A stretch of DNA of 56,615 nt from Candidatus Equimonas faecalis (GCA_018066245.1 JAGHRT010000026.1:1-56615); one strand, 5' to 3'; shown: positions 23,357 to 32,556, counted from the first letter of the stretch. Translations and numbers: made by a program. The notes: generated from the letters alone by a model not told the origin.

Positions 23357-25042
23357 TTACCGTTTCAATACTATCTTTTGTCCGCTGACATACAGTCCTT
23401 TGCATTCTTTCTTCCAGGGGGCTACGGGCTTTCCCTGAAGGTCATAGATACTTTCTGCATGGGGTGCGGATTGCGCTGCGGGCGTATAAAGTCCCTCTGG
23501 TTCGGGGGCAGGACGGCCGCCACCGTCGAAAACAAAACTGATCAAGCCGTTCTGTTCGGCAATGTCGGTGATGGGGCGTCCCATGTATTTCTTCCCGTCG
23601 GCGTTGGCATTGAAGAGCGTGGCCGCCGGAGTGGACGTGTCGGTCAGCGAAGTGTTGTTCTTGCGTCCCGGGTAGGGGTCGCCGGCCAGCCCTGCAGCTG
23701 TGATGTAGGAGTTGTTGTCGGCATGGAAGATGGTGCAGCGTTCGTGGCCAGGGGTGGAGTTCACGGTGTTGTTCTGCCAGACGGCGGCGTTGTAATCCAC
23801 GTGGATGATGAGCATACCGTGGCCGTCGGCGGCCTTGTTCCACGACTCTTGCTGGATGTTCTGCAGGAGGTAGTATTCTTTTGGGGTTTTACTATTATAT
23901 ATAATGTATGCTTGTCCGTCGGGGGCGGTGATGGGTTTCATGCCTTCTACCACGCATCCTTCCGTGAGTTCAATGGGATTCAGCCATCCGCAGTACATTC
24001 TTTCGTAGGCCGTATAGGCGGCTGGGATGCAGCTGCCGGCGTTGTAGCAGCCGTAGTCCATCACGCTCCAGGCGTTCATGCCGAAGTTGTCGTACTGGGT
24101 GTCGTAGAGGTCGGGCAGGCCCATGCAGTGGCTGAACTCGTGGCACACATTGCCGATGCCGGCGTTCACGGAGCCGTAGGTGCCGTCCAGCTCGTTGGAG
24201 CAGGCGTAGGTGTCGATGGTCACACCGCCCAGCTTTAGGGGGCCGTCGCCGTCGCCGAAGCGCATGGCCTCGGTCAGCGTCCACTCGTGAGGCCAGATGG
24301 TGCTGGGGCTGGCGTTGTTGGATTCTCCGTAGCCGGCGTAGATGACATACACCTGATCCACCGCGCCGTCGCCGTCCCAGTCGTAGTCCTTGAAGTTCAC
24401 GTAGGGAGCGGCCTGCTTGCAGGCTTCGCTCACCATCGTGGCGGCATACATGTCCTCGCCATTACGGTCGTTCTGGCCGTAGTAGGCCATTGTGTTCGAC
24501 ACCGTGACAGGCCCCACGATGTCGAATGTAAGGTCGAACTTGCCGTAGCTCTGTGCCTTGAAGTAGTCGTTCACCGAGCCGATGTGCCCGTTCTGGCTGA
24601 AGCCGGGCTTGTTCATCATCGCGTCGTAGAAGCTCAGCGAGGAGGTGGGTTTCAACTTTACGTCGCTGAAATTGACGAGTATGACGAGGCCCTTGCGCGA
24701 ACCCTCAAACTGCCCCTCCTTGGCAGGGGCTATGATTTTCCGACGGGCATTGGCGCTCCGCGTCTGGCGCAGGGACTCAATCCTTCCGCGCCGCTCGTCG
24801 GCATGCGCCGTCATGCGGGCGAAATCTGCGTCGGAGATAAGTTGGAAGCGGTTGCCATCCAGACTCCTGAATCGGCGGCCATCGGCAGCTTGGAAGTATT
24901 TGCAATGTTCATCGCCGCGCAGGGTTACCGTCACGCTCTGACCGTTGGACAGTGTGATGGTACGCGTTACGCGCTTGGCGGGCACGGCCGCCATGTTGAG
25001 GGCCGTCGCAAGAAGAAGCAATGTAGAGAAAAGTCTGTTCAT
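23357..25042 (-). CDS. Secreted M6-family metalloprotease
   Basis: A 561-residue exported protease related to immune inhibitor A. It has a signal peptide (LLLLATALNMAAVPA). A pro-region of about 80 residues reaches to near the NARRKIIAPAKEG segment. The zinc site is HEFSHCMGLPDLYD near residue 298 (HExxHxxGxxD), with a downstream AWSVMDYG Met-turn. The C-terminal YDLQGKPV...KGLYVSGQKIVLK is the type of sorting/anchoring tail common in Prevotella secreted proteins. It likely digests host or dietary protein outside the cell. Its ATG overlaps the stop of the CvpA-like gene (ATGA), which is unusual for genes with unrelated roles. Confidence 0.9.
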   Translation of the reverse strand: MNRLFSTLLLLATALNMAAVPAKRVTRTITLSNGQSVTVTLRGDEHCKYFQAADGRRFRSLDGNRFQLISDADFARMTAHADERRGRIESLRQTRSANARRKIIAPAKEGQFEGSRKGLVILVNFSDVKLKPTSSLSFYDAMMNKPGFSQNGHIGSVNDYFKAQSYGKFDLTFDIVGPVTVSNTMAYYGQNDRNGEDMYAATMVSEACKQAAPYVNFKDYDWDGDGAVDQVYVIYAGYGESNNASPSTIWPHEWTLTEAMRFGDGDGPLKLGGVTIDTYACSNELDGTYGSVNAGIGNVCHEFSHCMGLPDLYDTQYDNFGMNAWSVMDYGCYNAGSCIPAAYTAYERMYCGWLNPIELTEGCVVEGMKPITAPDGQAYIIYNSKTPKEYYLLQNIQQESWNKAADGHGMLIIHVDYNAAVWQNNTVNSTPGHERCTIFHADNNSYITAAGLAGDPYPGRKNNTSLTDTSTPAATLFNANADGKKYMGRPITDIAEQNGLISFVFDGGGRPAPEPEGLYTPAAQSAPHAESIYDLQGKPVAPWKKECKGLYVSGQKIVLKR

Positions 25043-25614
25043 CGTGCTGAAGGGTTAGTGAGTGGGGTGGAAGCAGGCTTTCTGCTGACATCCACCCAGA
25101 TTGTATCGTTCTTCTCAATCGTATCGTTCTGAAACGCGGTGGTGGCCTTGCTCACTGCCGCACGGGCCATCCTCTGCGTGATGCTTGTAACGGGTTCCAG
25201 CAGGTGGCTGCCAGCCTGGCGCTCAGGGCTGAGTATGTGCAGCCCCTGCATCACATTCAGCACGACGCTCAGGAGCACGGCGTACTTCACGAGGCTCACC
25301 GCTACGCCGCCCAGTCGGTTGGGCAGGCTGATGAAGCCTATTTTGTTGAGGGCGGAGGTGATGACAGTGGCTACGCCGCCCAAGGCTATGGGGGCCACAA
25401 TCCACAGCAGGAAAAAGGCAATCAGGCTGGTGATGATGTTCACCTGCGTACCTCCTACGGCCAAATACTCGCCCAGCGTACCATAGCACAAGCAGGCAAT
25501 GACAAGGCCGGCTATGAAACCCAGCGTGCTTACAAGTTCACGCAACAGGCCATGCGTCCATCCCTTCCAAATGGCATAGAGCAGGACAACAAGAATGAAT
25601 ATGTCTAAATACAT
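25039..25614 (-). CDS. CvpA-family inner-membrane protein
   Basis: A 191-residue protein starting at ATG 25614 (MYLDIFILVVLLY). Four hydrophobic segments lie in the first about 125 residues, with GLLRELVSTLGFIAG and GGVAVSLVKYAVLLSVVLNV typical of CvpA/colicin V production proteins. The last 60 residues are polar. CvpA proteins are needed for envelope integrity and, in some bacteria, purine-related growth; the mechanism is unclear. Translation is coupled to the M6 protease gene by a 4-base overlap. Further in-frame starts upstream (to 25698) add residues with no family resemblance. Confidence 0.8.
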   Translation of the reverse strand: MYLDIFILVVLLYAIWKGWTHGLLRELVSTLGFIAGLVIACLCYGTLGEYLAVGGTQVNIITSLIAFFLLWIVAPIALGGVATVITSALNKIGFISLPNRLGGVAVSLVKYAVLLSVVLNVMQGLHILSPERQAGSHLLEPVTSITQRMARAAVSKATTAFQNDTIEKNDTIWVDVSRKPASTPLTNPSAR

Positions 25615-25744
25615 GATCGCTTTGATAAGGATTCCCATTACTGCAGGCAGCCCGCAAATCAAGCAGCCGCCTGTACCGACTTCCACGGCTCGCTCCACTC
25701 AGAGTAAACCGGCAAACCGACATCAAGCCACCACTGTCAAGCAC

Positions 25745-25786
25745 AAAGCCCCTCTGCACCGCAATAACGGGACAGGGGGGCTTTTC
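25745..25786. terminator. Possible terminator hairpin after the ferredoxin gene
   Basis: AAAGCCCC pairs with GGGGCTTT across a 24-base loop, 20 bases beyond the ferredoxin stop. The T-run (CTTTTC) lies on the plus side, so the direction of termination is uncertain. Confidence 0.35.
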
Positions 25787-25806
25787 TGCTTTGCGGTTGC
25801 CGCAGG

Positions 25807-25977
25807 TTAGGTACCTGGGTTGATAGCCCCGCTGGGGCAAACATCGGCGCAAGAGCCGCAGTCAATGCAAGTGTCAGGGTTAATGCTGTAGATGTCGCCC
25901 TCGCTGATAGAGCCAGTGGGGCACTGGTCGATGCAAGTGCCGCATGCAACACAATCTTCGCTAATTACGTAAGCCAT
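25807..25977 (-). CDS. 2[4Fe-4S] ferredoxin
   Basis: A 56-residue protein beginning MAYVISEDCVACGTCIDQCP. Two CxxCxxCxxxCP motifs are present (Cys 9, 12, 15, 19 and Cys 37, 40, 43, 47), the classic clostridial-type low-potential electron carrier. It is a plausible electron acceptor for the pyruvate:ferredoxin oxidoreductase encoded 4.4 kb away. It lies between the tRNA-Leu gene and a weak hairpin and appears to be monocistronic. Confidence 0.95.
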   Translation of the reverse strand: MAYVISEDCVACGTCIDQCPTGSISEGDIYSINPDTCIDCGSCADVCPSGAINPGT

Positions 25978-26027
25978 GTTTTTTTAATGATTGATAGGTT
26001 TATAAAGTGTATTTTCAATTTCCTCAG

Positions 26028-26111
26028 TGCCCGAAACGGGACTCGAACCCGTACAGCATTACTGCCAAGGGATTTTAAGTCCCTCGTGTCTACCGATTCC
26101 ACCATTCGGGC
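26028..26111 (-). tRNA. tRNA-Leu (TAA)
   Basis: An 84-base class II tRNA with a long variable arm. Acceptor GCCCGAA pairs with TTCGGGC and the discriminator is A. The anticodon loop ACTTAAAAT gives TAA. The T arm contains GGTTCGAGTCCC. Confidence 0.96.
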
Positions 26112-26124
26112 GGGAATTGCGTGG

Positions 26125-26132
26125 CAAAGGTA
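26125..26132 (-). promoter_or_regulatory. -7 box of tRNA-Leu
   Basis: On the minus strand TACCTTTG matches TAnnTTTG, 14 bases upstream of the tRNA 5' end. Confidence 0.65.
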
Positions 26133-26272
26133 CAACTTTATTCCGAAATGGCGAAGCATTCAGCCCAAAAACTCACCTCAAGCCCTAAATCGGCCTCCTA
26201 AATGCTTCCGTTCCCTGCATTTTCCGCCCATTCACCCCCGTCAATACACCTGTTCCATCTTATGCCACCCTA

Positions 26273-26398
26273 CTCTGCCGACAGCTTTTCGTACTCCGCC
26301 GACAGTTTTTCGTACTCCGCCGATAGTTTTTCGTAATCCGCCGACATTTTTTCGTACTCCGCCGATAGCTTTTTGTAATCCGCCGCCAGTTCCCTGCA
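26273..26398 (+). repeat. 21-bp tandem repeat, six units
   Basis: Six consecutive 21-bp units of the form MTCYGCCGAYAGYTTTTCGTA, with the last one decayed. The complement contains ACTATCGGCGGA, which also occurs in the first unit of the 43.3-kb array and, as ACTGTCGGCGGA, in the terminator near 510. The unit length keeps one frame open, but there is no sign of a gene. It lies in the gene-free interval between tRNA-Leu and tRNA-Lys. Confidence 0.9.
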
Positions 26399-26570
26399 GA
26401 TTTCGGGTAGCCATTTCTAGAGCACAGACAGCCTCAGCCGTCCAAACTGTTGTCCAGACCTTCCCTCGTAAAAATCGTCAAACCACCCCGATTCAATGCC
26501 CAAATGCCGCCTTCTCCTGTCAAAAACCACCCGACACACCTCTTTCTTGCCAAAAAAAAGCCCCATACCC

Positions 26571-26600
26571 TTGCACATTCGCAAAAAAGTCGTAACTTTG
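26571..26600 (+). promoter_or_regulatory. Promoter of tRNA-Lys
   Basis: TTG at 26571-26573 and TAACTTTG at 26593-26600, 19 bases apart. The tRNA begins 12 bases after the -7 box. Confidence 0.75.
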
Positions 26601-26612
26601 CACCCGATTTAC

Positions 26613-26685
26613 GACTCGTTAGCTCAGTTGGTAGAGCAATACACTTTTAATGTATGGGTCTTGGGTTCGAGTCCCAAACGGGTCA
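26613..26685 (+). tRNA. tRNA-Lys (TTT)
   Basis: A 73-base cloverleaf. GACTCGT pairs with ACGGGTC, discriminator A. Anticodon loop CTTTTAA gives TTT. The T arm is GGTTCGAGTCC. A truncated integrase gene lies 317 bases downstream, so this tRNA is a likely integration site. Confidence 0.96.
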
Positions 26686-26696
26686 CGAAGACAATG

Positions 26697-26735
26697 AAGA
26701 CACCTGTTCGCATTCAGAATGGGTGTCTTTCTTCT
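26697..26735 (+). terminator. Terminator of tRNA-Lys
   Basis: AAGACACC pairs with GGTGTCTT and is followed by TCTTCTCTC. The loop is 17 bases. Confidence 0.7.
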
Positions 26736-26798
26736 CTCTCATGGACGGGAGAAGTAAAACTCTAATAATCAGTAAATTTAAGACGCTATCATTACGGG

Positions 26799-26837
26799 AC
26801 GAAATTACAAATCATTCATTTGTAAGCCAAATTTCGT
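26799..26837. repeat. Nested inverted repeat upstream of the integrase remnant
   Basis: ACGAAATT pairs with AATTTCGT, and inside it ACAAAT pairs with ATTTGT. A structured element or terminator in the element's leader is plausible. Confidence 0.5.
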
Positions 26838-26865
26838 CGTGAGGAAGTATGCACCTTGACAGGGG

Positions 26866-26910
26866 TGTTCTACCAATGTTCTACCAAAATCGGTCAAGGT
26901 GTTCTACCAA
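26866..26910 (+). repeat. Three TGTTCTACCAA direct repeats, possible integrase arm sites
   Basis: Identical 11-bp copies at 26866, 26877 and 26900, about 95-135 bases upstream of the integrase start. Tyrosine recombinases often bind short direct repeats next to the attachment core; that role here is inferred. Confidence 0.6.
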
Positions 26911-27002
26911 CTCTCAAATTCTTAACTCAGCAAAAAGCAAATTTGCGATTAAGATTTGCACCGATACGATGGAAGGAGGTTTGCGTCTTAAAATTTACTG
27001 CT

Positions 27003-28163
27003 ATGATGAAAGTCTATGCAAGAGCAATTTTCGACCGCAAGCGTCAGTTAGAAACAAAAGGCTTGGGTCAAGTAGAGATTCTGGTAACTCTCAATCGTTA
27101 CGAAAAGAAGTACATTTCCGTCAAGAAGTGTACGGCCTCCGAATGGCAGCGCTATCAGTATAGCGTGGAATTGGAGCAGGAATTGTCCGTTTACAATTCC
27201 ATAGCCGCGAAGATGGAAGTGCAGGGATTGGGGATGACAGTCCAAGTGTTTACCAATCTGGCCGGAATTGACCAGAAGAAAAATGAAGACAAAAAGGTCA
27301 AGCAGATGCTCGTTTCTCCTACCGGCTTCATCGAGTTCATCAAAGACCAGATGAGCAAGGAGCGCCTGGCCAAGGGTACGCTTATCCGCCGCCAGGTTGC
27401 CATCAAAGCCATAGAGCGTTATGGCCGTCTGTGCCGCTTCTCCGACCTCACTCCGAAGAATGTAAAGGGCTTTGATGACTTCCTCCGTGAAGAAGCCCCC
27501 AACCGCACGGACCAGAGCCTGAACAACTACCACAAGGTGGTGCGCAAGTATTGCCGCCAGGCCCATGAGTACGACTACATTCCCAAGAATCCGTACAAGC
27601 ACCCCTTGTGTCATTTCGAGCGTGGCGAGAGCAAGGAACGCGAAGCCTTGGAAGAGTTTGAGATTGAGAAAATCAAGAACGCGAAGGGTCTGACGGGCGG
27701 TGAGGAGCACGCCCGCGACATCTTCCTCTTCTCCGTATATACCGGCCTTGCCTATTGCGACAACCAAGCCTTTGATTTCGCCACTATGACGGAGAAGCTG
27801 GAGGACGGCCATTACATCGACGGGGAGCGCATCAAGAACGGGCACAAGTTCTTCACGCCAATTCTCCCTCCCGCCATGGCGATTTTGGAGAAGTACGACT
27901 ACAAGCTCCCCAAGATGTCCATTGAGAACCTGAACAAGTTCCTTCACATGTTAGAATCGCGTGCCGGCCTTCGGAAGCCCTTGACCAGCCATGTGGCACG
28001 GCACACGTTCGCCACCCTTATGCTGAACCACGATTTTCACATATTCTATATCGGTCCTATGTATAACTTATGTACCTTTTCTGGACACATCCGCCTAAAA
28101 ATAAAGGCTTCCATACACTTTGAAGTGCGTGGAAGCCTTAAAATTAACATCGATTGTATTTAA
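27003..28163 (+). pseudogene. Tyrosine recombinase (integrase), truncated at the catalytic end
   Basis: The frame opens at ATG 27003 (MMKVYARAIFDRK). It has an arm-binding N-terminus and a SAM-like core-binding domain (FIEFIKDQMSKERLAKGTL...). The catalytic domain has TGLAYCDN, IKNGHKF and the HVARHTFAT (HxxR) motif near 28000. Homology stops at about 28034. After that the frame runs on for about 40 unrelated codons. The final H/W and the catalytic Tyr are missing, so the enzyme cannot be active. It lies in the same orientation as tRNA-Lys, as in an element integrated at the tRNA 3' end. Confidence 0.85.
28104..28139. terminator. Bidirectional terminator between the integrase remnant and the BspA-like gene
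   Basis: AAGGCTTCCA-TA-CACTT pairs with AAGTG-CG-TGGAAGCCTT across a 2-base loop, with A-rich flanks on the left and TAAAATT on the right. Confidence 0.75.
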
Positions 28164-28312
28164 TCATAATCACTGGCGTTTCCTTCTTCGTCAATAATCC
28201 TTGCTCTGTCTGGAAACTGAGAGGTGGTCAGCCTGACGGCATGTGGATGCAGTTCTCTAACCTTCATCGTTGGCTGAATATAGGTCTTTTTCATACGCCT
28301 GGCCTCCTTCTG

Positions 28313-31300
28313 TTATCTTGCGAAAAATTTCTTACCGTTCATGATATACACCTGGCCCTTCTGGATGCTTGTCACTCTCTGTCCGCTGAGGTTGTAGATA
28401 GCTCCATCGCTTTCGGAGAGGGTTGGGGCGAGGCTTTCTATTCCAGTCGACTCGTCATCGCCAATCACCATTATATTCATCTTTGCATTTGCTTCCGACG
28501 GCTGTGTGTATGGGTTGTCATCGCGAGGGTCGATGGTCATCCAGATGCGCATCGGTTGCAGGTTAACACCTGTGCCCATCTTCTGGAACTGACCGCTCGT
28601 GTTTACTGCATACCAGTTGCCTGGGGTAGTGGTCTGCTCATATATGCCGCCAATGGTATAGGTGTCCTTTGCTGAGTTGATAGCGAACTGCGTTGCCTTT
28701 GTCGGGTAGAGTTTTGTGGTCGTTGTCATAGTCACATCGCCATACCACTTAGGTCGTACCACGTATGGAGTGTTAGCCTTTACTGTTCCGGCATCCATTT
28801 TCAGGAAAGCAATTACGGCATTATTGTCCTTGTCGAGCAATATGCCATATATCTCTGCCACGTCAAGCCCTGCCTGAGCCATGTCTGCCACATCGACGTC
28901 GAAAGGCACGTACCATGCCTGCCACTTGCCTGCATTGGCAAAGTTACGTAAGTAGGTAACGCTGACATTCTCGACTTCTTCCGATACCACAAGGCTCTTT
29001 ATGTTTCTACTGCGCTCGTCTATGGTGATTTTACCATTAGCCTCTATCTTCTGACGAATCGTAGTGTCGTCGGTCTTTGTAATGATGACGTTCACATCTT
29101 CAACTATCTTGAAATCCTTCCAAATATTCTTGGTCTGATAGAGTGCTGTGGTGTAGCTCGGAACATGAAGAGTGACTTTTGATAGATCAATTTCATGAAA
29201 TGCAGTAAAGTCGATATATGGCATTTTCTCTGCTTCGGTCCATTTTACGAATATGTCCTTCAAATTAGAGCATTCAAAGAATGCATAACTATAAATGGAA
29301 GTTACGTCTTCCAATAAGGTTACTGATGTCAATCCTGTGCAGGAATAGAATGCGTAGCCTCCAATGCTACCACTTTTAACCGATACGGATGTCAATGCCG
29401 TGCAGCCATCAAATGCATTCGCTCCCACCCCCGACAGGCTACCGTTGATTGTTAATGCCCCCGTGTAATTCTGAAAAACACGCATTCCTATATATGCGCC
29501 ATCTTCAATCGTAACATTTTTTAGACTATTACAATTACAGAACACATCATTTTCCATGCTCTTCACGCTGCCTGGAATGGTTATTGATTGCAATTGGGAG
29601 CAGCCTTCGAATGCTGAAGTTCCAATGGCAGTAACGCCATCAAGGGTTGCTGTGCTTAGATTGGTGCATTTCTTAAATGCCTGTTGTCCAATGCTTCCAC
29701 TTTTGACAGATACGGAATGCAATCCTGTGCATTCCATGAATGCAAATTGGCCTACACCCGATAGGCTACCGTTGATTGTTAATGATCCTGTGTAATTCAT
29801 GAACACATAATATCCTATATATGCACCGTCTTCTATCGTTACATTGCTGAGACTTGTACAGCCAGAGAGCACATACTTTCCCATACTCTTTACACTGCCA
29901 GGAATGGTTATTGACTGCAATTGGGAACAACCAGAGAATGCATACGTACCAATGTTGGACACGCCTTCAGGTAGGTGAGCTGTAATCAGATTTGAACAGT
30001 AGCCAAATGCATACTTAGCAATTTCTTTTACGGAATTTGGAAGTACTATGTTTGTTAAGCGTGAACAGTACATAAACGCTTGTTCTCCAATAATTGTAAC
30101 TTCGGTATCAAACGTAATCTTTCCCAGTCCTTTTTCATATACATTATCGTTGTATTTCGCGCCGAATTTATCAGTTTTATTTGGTGTCAGTTTCTCGTTG
30201 TCTGTGGTTGTGTACCAGATTTCAGTGTTCTTGGCTACCGGGACGGTAAGGGCCGCATCGGTCGCCTCTACAGTGCATTGTTCATCAAAGAAATTCTTGT
30301 CGCAATTGGTGCAATGCCAATATCCGTATCGTCCTGTGGTGGTGGCTGTAGGCAGTATAGCCGGCACCCATTCAGCAATATGCGCGCTGATTTCTCTTGC
30401 CGATAACTCTTTCGTCTGATTTGCGTGTCCTCCTTCACCCTCGTATGAATAATTCTTGTTACATTCTTTGCAATGCCAGTAGGTGAATTTGCTGTTATTG
30501 CATCGTGTCAGGATTGCAGCTTCAAAGTTATGGATGTGGTTCGATGAGCGCTCGCACATCGTCTCATTATAATAGTAGGAGTAAGAATCGTTATAGTAGT
30601 TCACCAGATAGTTGCCCGTAAATACCGGATATGAGTCCGTGCCTATCTGCTGACGCCATTTGGTGTCTATCTTCTCTACGTTCAGTATCCAGCACGCTTT
30701 GCCACTTGCAAAGGTTGAGGCATCCAATATATAGACATCAATGACCTTTGCACCCTCTTCGCCGATATTGTATGCCACGCCACATTTGCCTTCAAGAGAT
30801 ACGCAGTTGCTGATGGAATAGATTGATTCATCAATGTTCTTTGCCACCGAGCCGCAGATGCCTCCACACACATCGCTATTGGCTGATGAAACCTTGCCGA
30901 TGTTATAGCAACCTGAAATGGACGAAGAATGCCAACATGAACCAGCTATACCACCTGCGCAATCGATTGTGCCTATCACGGTCGCACTGTTCCAGCAATT
31001 CTCAATCCGTCCGTATGCTAAGTCACCGCAGATGCCTGCCACATGGCTCTTGCCACGGAAATAACTGTCCTTGATGCCGACATCATGGATGTAGCCATTA
31101 TTGTCGGCCATACCGAAAAGCCCGACAGGTGCCTTTGTTTCATCATTGAAGTAAAGTCCGCTGATGGTGTGTCCGTTGCCGTTGAACTCGCCGGCGAAGC
31201 CCTTGTAAGTGTCGGATTCGCTGCCCCAACTGCCTATCGGAGTCCAAGTCTCAAACGTGCCGCTGTTCAGGTTTCCATTACTGTCTAAAACACCAGTGTT

Positions 31301-31510
31301 CACCGTGATGTCTGCCGAAAGTATGGCACAGGCAGTTTCGCTCCCATCGTTCACATGTTTGGCAAACCAATACAGTTCGGCCGCTGTGCTTAACTTATAA
31401 GTGCCCTTCTCATCCTTTTGCGGTTCAGAAGGCTCTATTGCTGCATTCATCACCGTGCTGCACATTATCAGTACTGCGGAAAGTAAAAGTCTTGTGATTT
31501 TTGTTTTCAT
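28313..31510 (-). CDS. BspA-like leucine-rich-repeat surface protein
   Basis: A 1065-residue secreted protein with a signal peptide (LLLSAVLIMCSTVMNAA). The N-terminal third has GLUG-like motifs (PVGLFGMADNNGYIHDVGI) and paired CxxC sites around residues 340-400 (HCKECNKNY, HCTNCDKNF). Residues about 450-830 are many LRR_5 (BspA/TpLRR) units such as IGEQAFMYCSRLTNIVLPNS and FEGCSQLQSITIPGSVKSM. The C-terminal IYNLSGQRVTSIQKGQVYIMN is a sorting-type tail. Such proteins mediate adhesion in Bacteroidetes and oral treponemes. It has lower GC than its chromosomal neighbours and lies within the decayed island. Adjacent LRR blocks are nearly identical, so copy number may vary. Confidence 0.9.
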   Translation of the reverse strand: MKTKITRLLLSAVLIMCSTVMNAAIEPSEPQKDEKGTYKLSTAAELYWFAKHVNDGSETACAILSADITVNTGVLDSNGNLNSGTFETWTPIGSWGSESDTYKGFAGEFNGNGHTISGLYFNDETKAPVGLFGMADNNGYIHDVGIKDSYFRGKSHVAGICGDLAYGRIENCWNSATVIGTIDCAGGIAGSCWHSSSISGCYNIGKVSSANSDVCGGICGSVAKNIDESIYSISNCVSLEGKCGVAYNIGEEGAKVIDVYILDASTFASGKACWILNVEKIDTKWRQQIGTDSYPVFTGNYLVNYYNDSYSYYYNETMCERSSNHIHNFEAAILTRCNNSKFTYWHCKECNKNYSYEGEGGHANQTKELSAREISAHIAEWVPAILPTATTTGRYGYWHCTNCDKNFFDEQCTVEATDAALTVPVAKNTEIWYTTTDNEKLTPNKTDKFGAKYNDNVYEKGLGKITFDTEVTIIGEQAFMYCSRLTNIVLPNSVKEIAKYAFGYCSNLITAHLPEGVSNIGTYAFSGCSQLQSITIPGSVKSMGKYVLSGCTSLSNVTIEDGAYIGYYVFMNYTGSLTINGSLSGVGQFAFMECTGLHSVSVKSGSIGQQAFKKCTNLSTATLDGVTAIGTSAFEGCSQLQSITIPGSVKSMENDVFCNCNSLKNVTIEDGAYIGMRVFQNYTGALTINGSLSGVGANAFDGCTALTSVSVKSGSIGGYAFYSCTGLTSVTLLEDVTSIYSYAFFECSNLKDIFVKWTEAEKMPYIDFTAFHEIDLSKVTLHVPSYTTALYQTKNIWKDFKIVEDVNVIITKTDDTTIRQKIEANGKITIDERSRNIKSLVVSEEVENVSVTYLRNFANAGKWQAWYVPFDVDVADMAQAGLDVAEIYGILLDKDNNAVIAFLKMDAGTVKANTPYVVRPKWYGDVTMTTTTKLYPTKATQFAINSAKDTYTIGGIYEQTTTPGNWYAVNTSGQFQKMGTGVNLQPMRIWMTIDPRDDNPYTQPSEANAKMNIMVIGDDESTGIESLAPTLSESDGAIYNLSGQRVTSIQKGQVYIMNGKKFFAR

Positions 31511-31552
31511 ATTTCTGAGATTTTAATTGTTAATCTATTCGCAATTGGCGTA

Positions 31553-31584
31553 CAAAGTTACCATGCAGTATGTCTGCCGCCAAA
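31553..31584 (-). promoter_or_regulatory. Promoter of the BspA-like gene
   Basis: On the minus strand TTTG (31581-31584) and TAACTTTG (31553-31560) are 20 bases apart, and the ATG follows about 43 bases later. A second possible -7 (TACCTTTG) lies at 31649-31656. Confidence 0.7.
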
Positions 31585-31710
31585 TCCATTATTTGAACAG
31601 ACGGTCCCTGTGATTGCATATTTATTAGTTGTTTCAAATTAAGCTTTGCAAAGGTACAAAAAAAACACAAAACACCTTTTGCGTTTTAGAAAAAAAACAC
31701 AAAGTGTTTC

Positions 31711-31763
31711 AAAAAAAAAGAAAAGCCCCTCTTTTTACCGCCAAAAACGGCAAGAAAGGGGGC
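31711..31763 (-). terminator. Terminator after the first 86-bp element
   Basis: On the minus strand CCCCCTTTCTTGCCG pairs imperfectly with CGGTAAAAAGAGGGG and is followed by CTTTTCTTTTTTTTT. It ends transcription from the Cys-rich protein gene. Confidence 0.8.
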
Positions 31764-31766
31764 GTG

Positions 31767-31852
31767 CATTAGCGATTGTAAGGAAGCCCCGCTGTCCTTC
31801 AGGACGGAACTCCTGCAAAGCGCGACGGCTTGCCGGAATGCCCTACATCACA
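31767..31852 (-). repeat. Structured 86-bp element, copy A
   Basis: Begins 3 bases after the stop of the Cys-rich protein gene. Contains two small hairpins (CCGGC/GCCG-type and GTCCTGAAGGAC). It differs from copy B (32722-32808) at about eight positions. A terminator follows on the minus strand. Confidence 0.85.
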
Positions 31853-31854
31853 TT

Positions 31855-32556
31855 CTAATAAGGAGCTGGAACATTACAGTGATAACAACGCGCGTGCTGA
31901 TGGTGGTCAACTCTTTTGCAATAGGGACAAACGTCGCAATTTCCATTGACATAAGCGATCCATTTTGCAGCGTTTGTATAAGACGGACTAGGATCTACAC
32001 CTGTCCCATGGCATACATAACACGAACTACTTTGAGTTGACTTAGACGAAGATGTTCTTGACGAAGATGAGGAAGATGATGATGACGATGTTGGAACACT
32101 ACCAGTAAAAAGTATTTCGCCTTTAGCACCATATGTTGTTACCATGCAACAAAAATACCCTGGATATTCACTTTTTGCACAGAAGCACTTTCCTGTACGA
32201 TTGCAGTAAGTACACATTCCTGACTGGCCACAATAACTACACGGAATGAACATATCATAACTTACTCTCGTGCCACCTAGACCATAGCATAAAGGACATC
32301 TTTTGGTGCCTTTGCACATACAACAATTAGTAGTGCCGTTGCATGTCGTACAAGGTCTGTATACCTTATTAGTTCTAGCACCATTGGGTATTCCTTCATT
32401 TATCGCAAACATCCCATACCCGAGATTTTCGCGCCATATCTTTTTTTTAGCGGATGTGTTTTGCGCCGATGTGCTATTGTTTTTGTACTGTGCCAATGTG
32501 TTTTGATTAACAAAAAGAGCAGTTAAAACAATCAGAATTGGAAGAAAGCGTTTCAT
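31855..32556 (-). CDS. Secreted Cys-rich CxxC-repeat protein, unknown function
   Basis: A 233-residue protein with signal peptide (MKRFLPILIVLTALFVNQNT). It contains many CxxC pairs in the style of the DnaJ zinc-finger domain (PCTTCNGTTNCCMCKGTKRC, CSYCGQSGMC). A Ser-only linker (about residues 150-160) follows, then a second cysteine cluster (CYVCHGTG, CPYCKR, CYHCNVPAPY). A zinc- or metal-binding exported domain is likely. The location next to a terminase remnant suggests it is a phage-borne accessory (moron) gene with its own promoter and terminator. No precise family is recognised. Confidence 0.75.
   Translation of the reverse strand: MKRFLPILIVLTALFVNQNTLAQYKNNSTSAQNTSAKKKIWRENLGYGMFAINEGIPNGARTNKVYRPCTTCNGTTNCCMCKGTKRCPLCYGLGGTRVSYDMFIPCSYCGQSGMCTYCNRTGKCFCAKSEYPGYFCCMVTTYGAKGEILFTGSVPTSSSSSSSSSSRTSSSKSTQSSSCYVCHGTGVDPSPSYTNAAKWIAYVNGNCDVCPYCKRVDHHQHARCYHCNVPAPY

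Noticed and set aside
26856-27002. N-terminal extension of the integrase frame
   Set aside because: The stretch covers the TGTTCTACCAA direct repeats and does not resemble integrase. The family starts at MKVYARAIF.
27580-27650. A palindromic element inserted in the integrase (HFERGESKERE)
   Set aside because: The ERGKSKERE-like stretch is normal in Bacteroidetes tyrosine recombinases as I remember them, so no insertion is needed.
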